Of a DNA stretch of 64,000 nucleotides, positions 54,052 to 62,926 are shown piece by piece. Position 1 is the first letter of the stretch; every line of letters starts with the position of its first letter. The DNA comes from Chitinophagaceae bacterium (lineage in GTDB: Bacteria; Bacteroidota; Bacteroidia; Chitinophagales; Chitinophagaceae): contig JAGXRG010000063.1 of NCBI GenBank assembly GCA_018335935.1, forward strand, positions 1 through 64,000. The letters run 5' to 3'. The position numbers were made by a program, and so were the translations under genes. The notes below the pieces were generated by a model, which was not told the origin of the DNA, did no database searches, and saw nothing but the letters and a program-made list of their open reading frames with translations.

Positions 54052-54408
54052 ATGTTCACTATTCAATTAAATAATCTAAGTTTTAAAGCATTTCATGGGT
54101 TATATGCTGAAGAGCAAATTATTGGTGGAACTTTTATCGTTAATCTTTCAGTAAATTTCTCAATAGCTAATAATAAAGTTATTACAATTGATGAAACAGT
54201 AAATTACGATAATCTTTTCCAAACTGTTTCTTATCAAATGCAACAACCTACTGCTTTATTAGAGAATTTAACAAAAAATATTTCAGATGCTATTTTAAAA
54301 CAATTTCATCAAGTTCAAGAAATTGACATTAGGATCACTAAAAAAAATCCACCTATTAAAAATTTTAATGGAGATATAACAGTTTGTTATACTACAAAAA
54401 GAAGTTAA
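54052..54408 (+). CDS. folB: Dihydroneopterin aldolase
   Basis: It cleaves 7,8-dihydroneopterin in folate synthesis. The 118-residue length is standard. It begins IQLNNLSFKAFHGLYAEEQIIGG, and the end has IRITKKNPPIKNFNGDITV with the conserved Lys-x-x-Pro-Pro type motif. It is the first gene of a four-gene + strand run; the next starts 2 bases on. Confidence 0.93.
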   Translation: MFTIQLNNLSFKAFHGLYAEEQIIGGTFIVNLSVNFSIANNKVITIDETVNYDNLFQTVSYQMQQPTALLENLTKNISDAILKQFHQVQEIDIRITKKNPPIKNFNGDITVCYTTKRS

Positions 54409-54410
54409 TT

Positions 54411-55163
54411 ATGAAGAGTTTTTTTATAAGTTTTTTTATAAGCATTAGCTTAATTAGTTCAGCACAAGAAACTGCTCTTTTATTTAAAGAAGCTAAAAAT
54501 TTTGAACTAGAATTCAAAGAACCCGAGGCTTTAAACATTTATAAACAAATTATTACAAACGAACCAAACAATTATTTAGCCTTACAAAAAACAGTAGAAC
54601 TTACTTGCAATGTTGGTGCTAGAAAAAAAAGTAATACAGATAAAAGATTGTTCTACGAATCTGCACTGGCTTATGCAAAAAGAGCCATACAAGTTGATAG
54701 TATGAATGCTAATTCATATTATTTACTGGCTTTAGTAAGTGGTAAATTAACAGAAGTTGAAGATGAAAATAAAAAAAGAGTTGCACTGGTTAATGATATT
54801 AAAACATTAGCCGATAAGGCCCTTGCCATAAACCCAAATCATGGCTTGGCAAATTTTATTGTAGGAAAATGGCACTACGAAATGGTTACCTTAAACTGGT
54901 TTAAAAAGCTTGCTGTTAAAACTCTGTATGGTGGTTTGCCTGAACCTTCAATTGAGGAAAGCATTAAATATTTAGAAAAATGCAAAAGATTAGAGCCTTA
55001 TTTTGTGTTGAACTATTTAACACTCGCTCAAGCATACGAAGAAAATAACAATGTAGTAAAAAAAATAGAAGTTTTAAAACAGTTAGTAAGATTACCCAAA
55101 AGAATTTTTGATGATATTACATATATTGAAAAAGGCAAAAAAATGCTAGAGAACGAACAATAA
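54411..55163 (+). CDS. Exported tetratricopeptide-like protein
   Basis: The start is put at ATG 54411, giving a clean signal peptide (MKSFFISFFISISLISSAQ); an earlier in-frame ATG would overlap folB. The 250-residue product has repeating helix pairs of TPR type: EALNIYKQIITNEPNNYLAL, ALAYAKRAIQVDSMNANSYY and EESIKYLEKCKRLEPYF. It is probably a periplasmic scaffold. It follows folB by 2 bases and precedes the ACBP gene by 29. Confidence 0.85.
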   Translation: MKSFFISFFISISLISSAQETALLFKEAKNFELEFKEPEALNIYKQIITNEPNNYLALQKTVELTCNVGARKKSNTDKRLFYESALAYAKRAIQVDSMNANSYYLLALVSGKLTEVEDENKKRVALVNDIKTLADKALAINPNHGLANFIVGKWHYEMVTLNWFKKLAVKTLYGGLPEPSIEESIKYLEKCKRLEPYFVLNYLTLAQAYEENNNVVKKIEVLKQLVRLPKRIFDDITYIEKGKKMLENEQ

Positions 55164-55192
55164 TTTACATTTACACAACCGAAATTGAATTT

Positions 55193-55450
55193 ATGAATTT
55201 ACAAGAACAATTTGAAGCTGCTGTTGCCAATAGCAAAACACTTACAGAAAAACCAAGCAATGAAATATTATTAAAATTATACTCATTGTATAAGCAAGCA
55301 ACACAAGGTGATAATACAGAAGCTGCACCAAGCAATCCTTTTGATTTTGTGGCAAAAGCAAAACACGATGCTTGGGAAAAACTAAAAGGAATAACCAAAG
55401 AAAGTGCTATTCAACAATACATAGATTTAGTTCAACAATTAAAAGGCTAA
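55193..55450 (+). CDS. Acyl-CoA-binding protein
   Basis: This 85-residue cytoplasmic protein is a complete ACBP fold of four helices. It has LYSLYKQATQGDNTEAAPSN, then FDFVAKAKHDAWEKLKGITKE, the conserved Tyr/Lys acyl-CoA-binding residues. ACBP binds and buffers long-chain acyl-CoA. It lies 20 bases before the Fe-S membrane protein gene, a pairing frequent in Bacteroidota. Confidence 0.93.
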   Translation: MNLQEQFEAAVANSKTLTEKPSNEILLKLYSLYKQATQGDNTEAAPSNPFDFVAKAKHDAWEKLKGITKESAIQQYIDLVQQLKG

Positions 55451-55470
55451 ACTCAGTTAAAATATTTCTT

Positions 55471-56787
55471 ATGCACTATTTACCACAAATTATGTTTTTA
55501 CTGCTTTTTGCATTAGGCAGTTATCTTTTTACTAAAAACATTTTAGTAATTAAGAGAAATATTTTATTAGGGAAAGATGAAGAAATTAATGATAACAAAT
55601 CTGCCCGATGGAAGAATTTGATTTTTTTGGCTTTTGGGCAAAAGAAAATGTTCAAAAACCCTCTTGTTGCATTTATGCACTTGATCGTTTACTTAGGCTT
55701 TGTCATCATTAACATTGAAGTTGTAGAAATAGTAATTGATGGTTTAACGGGTTCTCATAGAGTTTTAACTCAAATTCTTTCAACTGAGTTTTATTCATTT
55801 TTGATTAATTCTTTTGAAATATTGGCACTACTTGTAATTGTGGCCTGCGTAATATTTTTGGTACGAAGAAATATTTTAAAATTAAAGAGATTTATTAGTA
55901 AAGATTTAGATGGTTGGCCAAGATCAGATGCCAATTATATTTTAATTACAGAAATTGTTTTAATGACACTTTTCTTAACTATGAATGCTTGTGATACTTT
56001 ATTACAACAAAATAGCTATGGTCACTATAATTCAGTACAAACAGGTTCTTTTGTTGTTTCCTCTTATTTACATCCCATAATTTCAGGCTTTAGTTTTCAT
56101 TCTATTGAAATTATTGAAAGAGTTTGTTGGTGGTTACACATCATAGGCATTTTTGCGTTCTTAAATTATTTACCATACAGTAAGCATTTACATATTCTTT
56201 TTGCCTTTCCTAACGCCTATTATGCTAGACTAGAATCTCAAGGCAAAATGAATAATATGCCAGCCATTCAAAAAGAAGTATTGTATGCTATGCAACCAGA
56301 ATTAGCACCTACTAATGCCGAGCCCCCAGCAAGTTTTGGTGCCAAAGATATTTTTGATTTAAGTTGGAGAAATTTATTAGAAGCTTATAGCTGTACCGAG
56401 TGTGGTAGATGTACTGCTGCGTGTCCTGCTAATGTAACAGGCAAACTATTGAGCCCAAGGATGATTATGATGAAAACAAGAGAACGCTTAGAAGATGTTG
56501 GCAAAAATATTCAACTCAATAAAAGTTTTGTGCCCGATAATAAAACCTTATTACACGATTATATTTCTGTAGAAGAACTTAGAGCTTGTACAACATGTAA
56601 TGCTTGTGTAGAGGCCTGTCCTGTAAGCATTTCGCCTCTTGAAATAATTGTAGAATTAAGAAGAAGTTTAATTATGGAAGAAAGTAATGCACCACAAGAA
56701 TGGAACGGAATGTTTAGCAATATTGAGAACAATTTTGCACCTTGGAAATTCAGCCCTGAAGAAAGAGATGCATGGACAAAAGACTAA
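55471..56787 (+). CDS. Membrane Fe-S protein with two 4Fe-4S motifs (HdrDE/LutB-like)
   Basis: The true start is ATG 55471 (MHYLPQIMFLL), not the codons inside the ACBP gene. The 438-residue protein has about five to six membrane helices in residues 1-260, resembling a NarI/HdrE-type b-haem anchor. The cytoplasmic part has two ferredoxin motifs, CTECGRCTAACP and CTTCNACVEACP. Such proteins pass electrons between quinone and a CCG-domain partner. The partner gene usually follows but is absent, since the next gene is convergent and overlaps by four bases. Electron donor and acceptor are unknown. Confidence 0.9.
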   Translation: MHYLPQIMFLLLFALGSYLFTKNILVIKRNILLGKDEEINDNKSARWKNLIFLAFGQKKMFKNPLVAFMHLIVYLGFVIINIEVVEIVIDGLTGSHRVLTQILSTEFYSFLINSFEILALLVIVACVIFLVRRNILKLKRFISKDLDGWPRSDANYILITEIVLMTLFLTMNACDTLLQQNSYGHYNSVQTGSFVVSSYLHPIISGFSFHSIEIIERVCWWLHIIGIFAFLNYLPYSKHLHILFAFPNAYYARLESQGKMNNMPAIQKEVLYAMQPELAPTNAEPPASFGAKDIFDLSWRNLLEAYSCTECGRCTAACPANVTGKLLSPRMIMMKTRERLEDVGKNIQLNKSFVPDNKTLLHDYISVEELRACTTCNACVEACPVSISPLEIIVELRRSLIMEESNAPQEWNGMFSNIENNFAPWKFSPEERDAWTKD

Positions 56788-58145
56788 GAATATTTAAGCT
56801 GAACAGTAAATCGATTAATAGAATTAGGTAAAGCTGTATAAATTAAATGACCATTATGAAAGGTTAATACTTTCTCAACAATAGATAAACCTAGTCCAAT
56901 TCCTTTAATTAAACCTATATCCTTACTTCTAACAAAAGGTTTCTTCAACACTTCAACTTCTTGTTGAGTGAGGTGTTCTCCTTTATTATCAAAATGAATT
57001 TTTAAACCATCAGGTTCTGTCAAAATAGAAAGAGTTAGTTTTTTATCATTAGAATATAAAAAGGCATTTTTAATTAGATTGGTAAAAGCTGCTCTTAGTA
57101 AATTATCATCAGCCTCTATTACTAATTCTTTTTCTTCAGGAACATTTTTAAATGAAAAATCGATTGAAATTCCTGGAAATATTTTTTTACAATAGCTTAC
57201 AGCATCGTACAATAGCTCATCAACTCTTAGTTTTCTCCAATGATGATAATTTTTATGTTGATCAAGTTGATATAATACTAAGAGAGAGTTAGTAAGTTCT
57301 ATTAAATTAATTTGTTCTTCCTTTAATGATATTAATATTTTATTTGTTTCTTCGGATGACAAGTTTTTGTTTAAGGCAGATTCTGTTGTAGCATACATTA
57401 CAGTTAAAGGAGTTCTTAATTCGTGTGATGCATGTTGAACAAATATTTGTTGCATTTCAAATGCTTTTTTCATTAACTCCAATACGTGATTATAATTTAT
57501 AGCAATTTTTGCGATTTCGTCTTTTCCATTGCCTTCATCTACTTTTTTCCATAAATTATTTTCAGTTGTTTCTTGTATTTGAGCAATTAGTTTTTTAAGA
57601 GGTTTAAGTGCTGAGTTTACAAAGAAATAGCTTCCAATTGCAGTAAGTATAATTGTTACAAAAAATACTACAGCCAAAATAATTTTAAGCCTTGATAACT
57701 TTGACAAACCTTCTTTGTCAATGGCAGTTGCAATGAGGAATTGATTTTTTTCTTTTACATAAAGCCCTAAGAACTCTCTTTCTCCTTTGGCATAGTATAC
57801 CTCATTAGTTTTCTTCAGCTTATTATAATCTATTATTGATAAATCAATATTTGCATATGAGGGTGTTTTGCTAATAATTTTATATTTATCTGAAACTACA
57901 ATCACAGCTTTATCATACATTAACTTATCATTAATACTGTTAGGCATTAAGTTAATGGTTTCAAAGTGATGTAAACTGCTATCGAGATAAGCATCATAGG
58001 TTAATAAGGCCTCGCTACGAAGTTTATTTTGATAATCTATTTTTCTATGATCAGCATAAAAATAAAATATAGTTAAACCAGTAATAGCCTGAATAAATGC
58101 TACTACAATTGTAAACAATAAAGCAAAACGCAGTTTTAAACTCAT
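56784..58145 (-). CDS. HisKA-type sensor histidine kinase
   Basis: This 453-residue protein has helices near 7-30 and 153-177, a periplasmic sensor region of about 120 residues between them, a HAMP-like linker, and the kinase domain with His241 in HASHELRTPLTVM. The N-box reads NLIKNAFLYS and the G-boxes are HFDNKGEHL and GLGLSIVEKVL. It lies 5 bases after its OmpR-family regulator, forming a two-component pair. Confidence 0.94.
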   Translation of the reverse strand: MSLKLRFALLFTIVVAFIQAITGLTIFYFYADHRKIDYQNKLRSEALLTYDAYLDSSLHHFETINLMPNSINDKLMYDKAVIVVSDKYKIISKTPSYANIDLSIIDYNKLKKTNEVYYAKGEREFLGLYVKEKNQFLIATAIDKEGLSKLSRLKIILAVVFFVTIILTAIGSYFFVNSALKPLKKLIAQIQETTENNLWKKVDEGNGKDEIAKIAINYNHVLELMKKAFEMQQIFVQHASHELRTPLTVMYATTESALNKNLSSEETNKILISLKEEQINLIELTNSLLVLYQLDQHKNYHHWRKLRVDELLYDAVSYCKKIFPGISIDFSFKNVPEEKELVIEADDNLLRAAFTNLIKNAFLYSNDKKLTLSILTEPDGLKIHFDNKGEHLTQQEVEVLKKPFVRSKDIGLIKGIGLGLSIVEKVLTFHNGHLIYTALPNSINRFTVQLKYS

Positions 58146-58150
58146 GGAAT

Positions 58151-58837
58151 CTATTTAATCAAATATCCATAACCCGATTTTGTAAAAATTAATTTTTTAT
58201 TGAAAGGCTTATCTATTTTATTCCTTAAAAAATTAATATAGACTTCAATTGTGTTTGTACCAGTATCGAAACTTAAATCCCAAACTTTTTCAAGTATTTC
58301 TTGTTTAGAGATAGGCTTTCCTGGATTTTCAATTAAAAGCTTTAACAAAGCAAATTCTTTTACTGTTAGAGCAATTTCTTTACCGCCACGGAAAGCAGTC
58401 TTTTTATCGCAATGAACTTCTAAATCGTGAATACTTATGATTTGTTCTCTACTTTCTATATCGGTTCTTTTAATAAAAACTTTTATCCTTGCTACTAATT
58501 CTTTAAAATGAAATGGTTTTACAATATAATCATCGGCTCCCAAATTAAATGCTTGTATTTTATCTTGAATTTCTCCAAGTGCTGTTAGCATAATGATTGG
58601 AATTTTGGCATTCTTTTCTCGAAAAATTTTACATAATTCATACCCATTTTTTTGAGGTATACTAATATCAAGAAGAACTAAATTATATGCATTATTCAGA
58701 AATAATTCTTCAGCTCTATTCCCATCTAAAGCAATGTCAATATCAAAACCTTCTAATGTTAATTCATCTTGTATAACCTTAGTTAATTTTACTTCGTCTT
58801 CAACTAAAAGAATTTTAAAACCTATTTCCATAAACAT
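58151..58837 (-). CDS. OmpR-family response regulator
   Basis: The 228-residue protein has a receiver domain with phospho-acceptor Asp57 (VLLDISIPQ), acidic pair in LVEDE and Lys in VKPFHF. A winged-helix DNA-binding domain spans about 130-228, with the typical TVKEFALLKLLIENPGKPISKQEIL. The ATG overlaps the stop of the upstream DUF423 gene by one base (TAATG); Met3 is an alternative start. Target genes are unknown. Confidence 0.95.
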   Translation of the reverse strand: MFMEIGFKILLVEDEVKLTKVIQDELTLEGFDIDIALDGNRAEELFLNNAYNLVLLDISIPQKNGYELCKIFREKNAKIPIIMLTALGEIQDKIQAFNLGADDYIVKPFHFKELVARIKVFIKRTDIESREQIISIHDLEVHCDKKTAFRGGKEIALTVKEFALLKLLIENPGKPISKQEILEKVWDLSFDTGTNTIEVYINFLRNKIDKPFNKKLIFTKSGYGYLIK

Positions 58838-59241
58838 TATTTAGAGGTGTTGAATTGATTATTGAATGCTGATTTGATTATTAAAACCCATCCAGCAATA
58901 AAAAACAAGCCACCTAAAGGTGTAATTGCACCTATAAACTTAAGCCCTTCTATGTTAATTATATTTAAAAATATTAAGCAGTATAAAGAACCAGAAAATA
59001 ATACGATTCCTACAGCAAAAAATAAAGCAGCATAATAGAGTGTTTTGTTTGGTTCTTGTTTTAAGCATTGAGCACAAAATATCATTGCCAATGCATGATA
59101 CATTTGATATCTGACAGCAGTTTCAAAAGTTTTGTGTTGAGAAGCATCTAAAACATCTTTTAGAGCATGTGCAGCAAATGCACCTAATGCAACAGACAAT
59201 GCTGCAAAAACTGCAGCTGCAACTAATATTTTTTTATGCAT
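58837..59241 (-). CDS. DUF423-family membrane protein (YgdD-like)
   Basis: This 134-residue inner-membrane protein has about four helices. It begins with ALSVALGAFAAHALKDVLDA and has TAVRYQMYHALAMIF and TPLGGLFFIAGW, the DUF423 signature segments. The function is unknown. It overlaps aroK by 8 bases and the response regulator by one, so all three share one transcript. Confidence 0.9.
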   Translation of the reverse strand: MHKKILVAAAVFAALSVALGAFAAHALKDVLDASQHKTFETAVRYQMYHALAMIFCAQCLKQEPNKTLYYAALFFAVGIVLFSGSLYCLIFLNIINIEGLKFIGAITPLGGLFFIAGWVLIIKSAFNNQFNTSK

Positions 59242-59764
59242 AAATATTGATAATATTTTGAAGATGATCTAGGCTTATTTCAATTCTGGTTAAAGAATAT
59301 TTTGCCATATTATAAAAACTAAGTCGTTGATGATATAAAGATGTAATAGTATTTTTCAAGTGAGAATTTGGTTCGTTTGCAATTAATGGTCTAGAGGTTT
59401 TTAATTGTTCTAATCTTTCACAAATATTTTCTATTGAATCATTTAACCAAATAGTTATACCATTTTGATTCATTAAATTCATGTTATCGTAAAAACAAGG
59501 TGTTCCACCACCACAAGCAATAATAGTTTTCTCACCTAATGAAAATAATTCAATTAAAGTTTCATGCTCAGTCTTTCTAAATGCATCTTCTCCGAGCTCA
59601 TTAAACAGCTGCAATACAGTTTGCTTGTTTTTAGATTCTACCAATTCATCTAAATCAATAAACTTGTATTTATTTTTTTGTGCAAGTTGTTTACCCCAAT
59701 AGGTTTTACCAGAACCCATTAAGCCTACTAAAAAAAACAGATTATTTTTTTTTGAAGATGACAT
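59234..59764 (-). CDS. aroK: Shikimate kinase
   Basis: It phosphorylates shikimate in the chorismate pathway. The 176-residue protein has Walker A GLMGSGKT (14-21), shikimate-binding DLDELVE, EDAFRKTEHE and the GGGTP loop. The lid region has RPLI. It is part of the operon with DUF423 and the OmpR pair. Confidence 0.94.
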   Translation of the reverse strand: MSSSKKNNLFFLVGLMGSGKTYWGKQLAQKNKYKFIDLDELVESKNKQTVLQLFNELGEDAFRKTEHETLIELFSLGEKTIIACGGGTPCFYDNMNLMNQNGITIWLNDSIENICERLEQLKTSRPLIANEPNSHLKNTITSLYHQRLSFYNMAKYSLTRIEISLDHLQNIINIYA

Positions 59765-59791
59765 GATAAAAGATAACCATGCAATATTACT

Positions 59792-60337
59792 TTATTTTAC
59801 TTTTTGACCTTTCATTATTCGGCCATCGTATTTTTCTTTATTTACCAGCTTTTTGCTAATAACTAAACGTGGCCAATTTTTATCTACATAAAGTTTGTAA
59901 AGTTTTCCATCGTATGATACAATGTGGTCGTCTTTCGAAACAGAGGGGTCTATTAATAACTGATAAGATTTATCTGCTCTAATTACATTTGATGTTGAAA
60001 AAACTAAATACTTATTCTCGCCTTTTTCGAAGGAAATATGTAATCTGTCTGGGAAAACTGCTGTGCAAATACCTCTAGTTTTTGCTTTCAACTTTATATT
60101 CTCGTAATATTTACCATCTAGAAATACGAGTGTTCCTGATGAAATTTTTCCTGTATCCTTATTAATTTCTCGAGAGAGAATAATATCATTATCTATATAG
60201 TATTGTAGTTTAGTAAGACTTAAATTCAAGTCTTCCACACTTTTTCGGGTATCAGTTGTAAAAATGGTTTTTCTATTACAAGAGGATATTGAAAAAAGTA
60301 TCAAAAGAAACATTAAAAACTTAACACTACTACGCAT
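59792..60337 (-). CDS. Lipoprotein of unknown function
   Basis: The 181-residue protein has a lipobox (FSISSC, Cys20). The body is beta-rich with tracts such as GTLVFLDGKYYENIKLKAKT and DRLHISFEKGENKYLVF, and it has a basic C-terminus. It has no family I recognise. It is located 27 bases upstream of aroK on the same strand, and may share that transcript. Confidence 0.75.
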   Translation of the reverse strand: MRSSVKFLMFLLILFSISSCNRKTIFTTDTRKSVEDLNLSLTKLQYYIDNDIILSREINKDTGKISSGTLVFLDGKYYENIKLKAKTRGICTAVFPDRLHISFEKGENKYLVFSTSNVIRADKSYQLLIDPSVSKDDHIVSYDGKLYKLYVDKNWPRLVISKKLVNKEKYDGRIMKGQKVK

Positions 60338-60395
60338 TGACTACAAGAATTAATAATACTTAGTTACAAAGGTACTTATGAATACCACAAAAGAC

Positions 60396-60415
60396 TACCC
60401 CCTAAAATAAGGGGT
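60396..60415 (-). terminator. Possible terminator after the acyl-CoA dehydrogenase
   Basis: CCCCT (60399-60403) pairs with AGGGG (60410-60414) across six bases. On the minus strand this stem is followed by TAGTCTTTTG, a weak T-rich tail. It is 4 bases beyond the stop codon. Weak but plausible. Confidence 0.4.
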
Positions 60416-60417
60416 GA

Positions 60418-61602
60418 TTATTTAAAAGCATTGATACCTGTAACATCCATTCCTGTTATGAGTAAATGAATATCATGAGTACCTTCATATGTAATCACAC
60501 TTTCTAAATTCATCATATGACGCATAATACTGTATTCGCCTGTAATTCCCATTCCTCCAAGCATTTGACGAGCATCACGAGCAATATTAGTTGCAATTTC
60601 ACAACTATTTCTTTTAGCCATACTTACTTGCTGAGGTGTAGCTCTGCCTTCATTCATCAACACCCCTAAACGCCAAACTAAGAGTTGACCTTTAGTAATT
60701 TCAGTAATCATTTCAGCAAGCTTTTTTTGTTGCAACTGAAATCCACCAATAGGTTTACCAAATTGTTCTCGCTCTTTACTGTATCTTAAAGCAGTATCAT
60801 AACAATCCATTGCAGCACCTAATGTTCCCCAAGCAATGCCATAACGTGCTTTTGTTAAACAACCTAAAGGACCTTTTAAACCTTTTACGTTTGGTAATAT
60901 ATTTTCTTTCGGAACTTTTACATTATCAAAAACCAATTCGCCAGTAGCACTGGCACGTAAACTCCATTTTCCATGTGTAGTTGGAGTCGAAAAGCCTTCC
61001 ATCCCTCTTTCAACAATTAAACCTTGAATTTCGCCTTGTTCATTCTTAGCCCAAACTACTGCAACTTGACTATAAGGTGCATTACTGATCCACATTTTTG
61101 CCCCATTTAAAATAACATGGTCACCAGCATCTTTAATATTAGTAAGCATTGAACTAGGATCACTACCATGATTAGGTTCTGTTAATCCAAAACAACCTAA
61201 CCATTCTCCACTTGCTAGTTTTGGCAAATATTTATTGCGTTGTGCTTCGTTACCATAAGCATAAATAGGAAACATGACTAAACTACCTTGAACACTAGCA
61301 GTGCTGCGAACACCACTATCACCTCGTTCTAATTCTTGCATCATTAATCCATAGCTGATATAATCTAATCCTCCACAACCATATTCTACAGGCAAGGTTG
61401 GACCAAAGCAACCTAAATCGCCCATTTGCTTAACTATTTGTTGTGGAAATTCGGCACGTTCTGCATAATCTTCAATGATTGGAGAGATTTCTTTTTTTAC
61501 ATAATTACGAACAGTATCTCTAATGAGTTTTTGCTCATCAGTTAATAATTCATCTACTAAATAATAATCTGGAGACTGAAACAAATCTGCTCTTACTGCC
61601 AT
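60418..61602 (-). CDS. gcdH: Glutaryl-CoA dehydrogenase-like acyl-CoA dehydrogenase
   Basis: The 394-residue flavoenzyme belongs to the acyl-CoA dehydrogenase family: FGLTEPNHGSDPSSM (flavin site), WISNAPYSQVAVVWAK, ARQMLGGMGITGEYSIMRH and the catalytic base Glu373 in TYEGTHDIH. The YEGTHDIH segment and the length fit glutaryl-CoA dehydrogenase (lysine/tryptophan breakdown: glutaryl-CoA to crotonyl-CoA). A short-chain acyl-CoA dehydrogenase is the alternative. It stands alone, divergent from higB. Confidence 0.88.
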   Translation of the reverse strand: MAVRADLFQSPDYYLVDELLTDEQKLIRDTVRNYVKKEISPIIEDYAERAEFPQQIVKQMGDLGCFGPTLPVEYGCGGLDYISYGLMMQELERGDSGVRSTASVQGSLVMFPIYAYGNEAQRNKYLPKLASGEWLGCFGLTEPNHGSDPSSMLTNIKDAGDHVILNGAKMWISNAPYSQVAVVWAKNEQGEIQGLIVERGMEGFSTPTTHGKWSLRASATGELVFDNVKVPKENILPNVKGLKGPLGCLTKARYGIAWGTLGAAMDCYDTALRYSKEREQFGKPIGGFQLQQKKLAEMITEITKGQLLVWRLGVLMNEGRATPQQVSMAKRNSCEIATNIARDARQMLGGMGITGEYSIMRHMMNLESVITYEGTHDIHLLITGMDVTGINAFK

Positions 61603-61693
61603 GGTAATTGTATTTGTAGCAAATGTAAAGCAAGGCAGTGAATTATTATTGATTGGATGATTGGTTTGATTGCTTTAATTGCCAAAATTTAGT

Positions 61694-61701
61694 TACTTTT
61701 G
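61694..61701 (+). promoter_or_regulatory. Putative higBA promoter -7 box and ACGTTA repeats
   Basis: TACTTTTG fits the TAnnTTTG consensus, 24 bases before the higB ATG. Just downstream, ACGTTA occurs twice (61702-61707 and 61718-61723), 16 bases apart, between the box and the start codon. Such repeats often serve as antitoxin operators; this is inference. Confidence 0.45.
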
Positions 61702-61725
61702 ACGTTAGCAACTTTAAACGTTACT

Positions 61726-62007
61726 ATGATAATTTCTTTTGGGAATCGAGATACTGAAAAAATTTGGAATGGAATAAGAATCAAGAAACCTTCAAATGAA
61801 ATTCAACAAATTGGAAGAAGAAAACTTAGAATGATTAATAATTCTATCGATTTGATTGATTTAAGAATACCACCATCAAATAGATTAGAAAAATTATCTG
61901 GAAAATTAAAAGAGTTTTACAGTATTAGAATTAACAATCAATGGAGAATAATTTTCAAATGGAATAATGGTAATGCTTCTGAAGTTGAAATTATTAATTA
62001 TCACTAA
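61726..62007 (+). CDS. higB: HigB-type toxin (RelE superfamily)
   Basis: The start is ATG 61726, giving 93 residues. An earlier in-frame ATG would lie within the promoter. The product reads MIISFGNRDTEKIWNGI, then KLRMINNSIDLIDLRIPPSNR, and ends FYSIRINNQWRIIFKWNNG...VEIINYH, the classic HigB pattern. HigB toxins cut mRNA on the ribosome. It is 10 bases ahead of its antitoxin gene. Confidence 0.93.
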   Translation: MIISFGNRDTEKIWNGIRIKKPSNEIQQIGRRKLRMINNSIDLIDLRIPPSNRLEKLSGKLKEFYSIRINNQWRIIFKWNNGNASEVEIINYH

Positions 62008-62017
62008 ACAAAATAAT

Positions 62018-62317
62018 ATGGCTAAATTAAATAACATACATCCTGGCGAAATTCTTCAAGAAGAGTTTTTAATCCCCTTAAATATTACAGCATATAAACT
62101 TTCTAAGGATTGTGAAATACCACAAACAAGAATTTCAGAAATCATAAAAGGAAATAGAAGAATAACTGCAGACACTGCTTTGAGATTGAGTAAATATTTC
62201 GGAAACTCTGCAAAATTTTGGTTAGGACTTCAAGATGATTACGATATAGAAGAAGAATTAGAGTTAAAAGGTTCTATAATGAATTCAATTAAATCTTTTA
62301 ATGAAAGTGCTGCTTGA
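62018..62317 (+). CDS. higA: HigA-type antitoxin
   Basis: From ATG 62018 the product has 99 residues: NIHPGEILQEEFLIPLNIT, then a helix-turn-helix (KDCEIPQTRISEIIKGNRRI), then DTALRLSKYFGNSAKFWLGLQ, the HigA/VapI family. It neutralises HigB and represses the operon by DNA binding. The toxin-first gene order is the usual HigBA arrangement. Confidence 0.94.
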   Translation: MAKLNNIHPGEILQEEFLIPLNITAYKLSKDCEIPQTRISEIIKGNRRITADTALRLSKYFGNSAKFWLGLQDDYDIEEELELKGSIMNSIKSFNESAA

Positions 62318-62332
62318 TAAATTTTAAAAAAA

Positions 62333-62902
62333 ATGAAAATCTTTCTTTACATATTTACTTTTTTGCTTTTGCATTGTACTATTTCTGCACAAACCAAACA
62401 TCAAGTTTTAATTACATATTACTCAGAAACCAATAATACCAAAGTCCTAGCTGAAGCTGTTGCTAAAGGTGTTCAGGCTATTGAACATATCAATTTAGTT
62501 ATAAAAACTATTGATTCCACCACAGAACAAGATTTAATTAATGCTGATGCTATTATTGTTGGAAGTCCTGTTTACAATGCCAATCCAGCACCAGAAGTAT
62601 TAGCTTTTATTAAAAAATGGCCATTTAAAAATCAACCCTTAAAGAATAAAATAGGAGCAGTTTTTGTAACAGGAGGTGGCATATCTTCTGGAGAAGAATT
62701 AGTACAAACGAGTTTGTTACATTCCATGATGATTTTTGGAATGATAGTGATTGGTGGAAACGATTGGCAATCTCCTTTTGGTGCATCGGCTATCACCAAT
62801 GAAGCAAATTTTAAAGAACCAGTTCAAAACCATTTTTTATTAAAGGGTGAGGCTTTAGGTAAAAGGGTTGCAGAAGCTGTATTACGATGGAATAAACATT
62901 AA
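62333..62902 (+). CDS. Exported flavodoxin-fold protein (WrbA/flavodoxin family)
   Basis: The 189-residue protein has a signal peptide (MKIFLYIFTFLLLHCTISAQ). A flavodoxin fold then has the FMN phosphate loop YYSETNNTKVLAEAV, middle loop VGSPVYNANPAPEVLAFIKKW and VTGGGISSGEE. Flavodoxins are almost always cytoplasmic, so an apparent export signal is unusual; the predicted mature form would sit in the periplasm or as a membrane-attached protein. It is 15 bases after higA, perhaps read through from that operon. Confidence 0.82.
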   Translation: MKIFLYIFTFLLLHCTISAQTKHQVLITYYSETNNTKVLAEAVAKGVQAIEHINLVIKTIDSTTEQDLINADAIIVGSPVYNANPAPEVLAFIKKWPFKNQPLKNKIGAVFVTGGGISSGEELVQTSLLHSMMIFGMIVIGGNDWQSPFGASAITNEANFKEPVQNHFLLKGEALGKRVAEAVLRWNKH

Positions 62903-62926
62903 AATAATCTATGTACTTAGTAAATC

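Noticed and set aside
55372-55470. N-terminal extension of the Fe-S membrane protein
   Set aside because: This stretch is the end of the acyl-CoA-binding protein in another frame; translation fits ATG 55471 with a membrane helix at once.
61699-61725. Upstream start of higB
   Set aside because: It would overlap the promoter box and the repeats; the HigB fold begins at ATG 61726.
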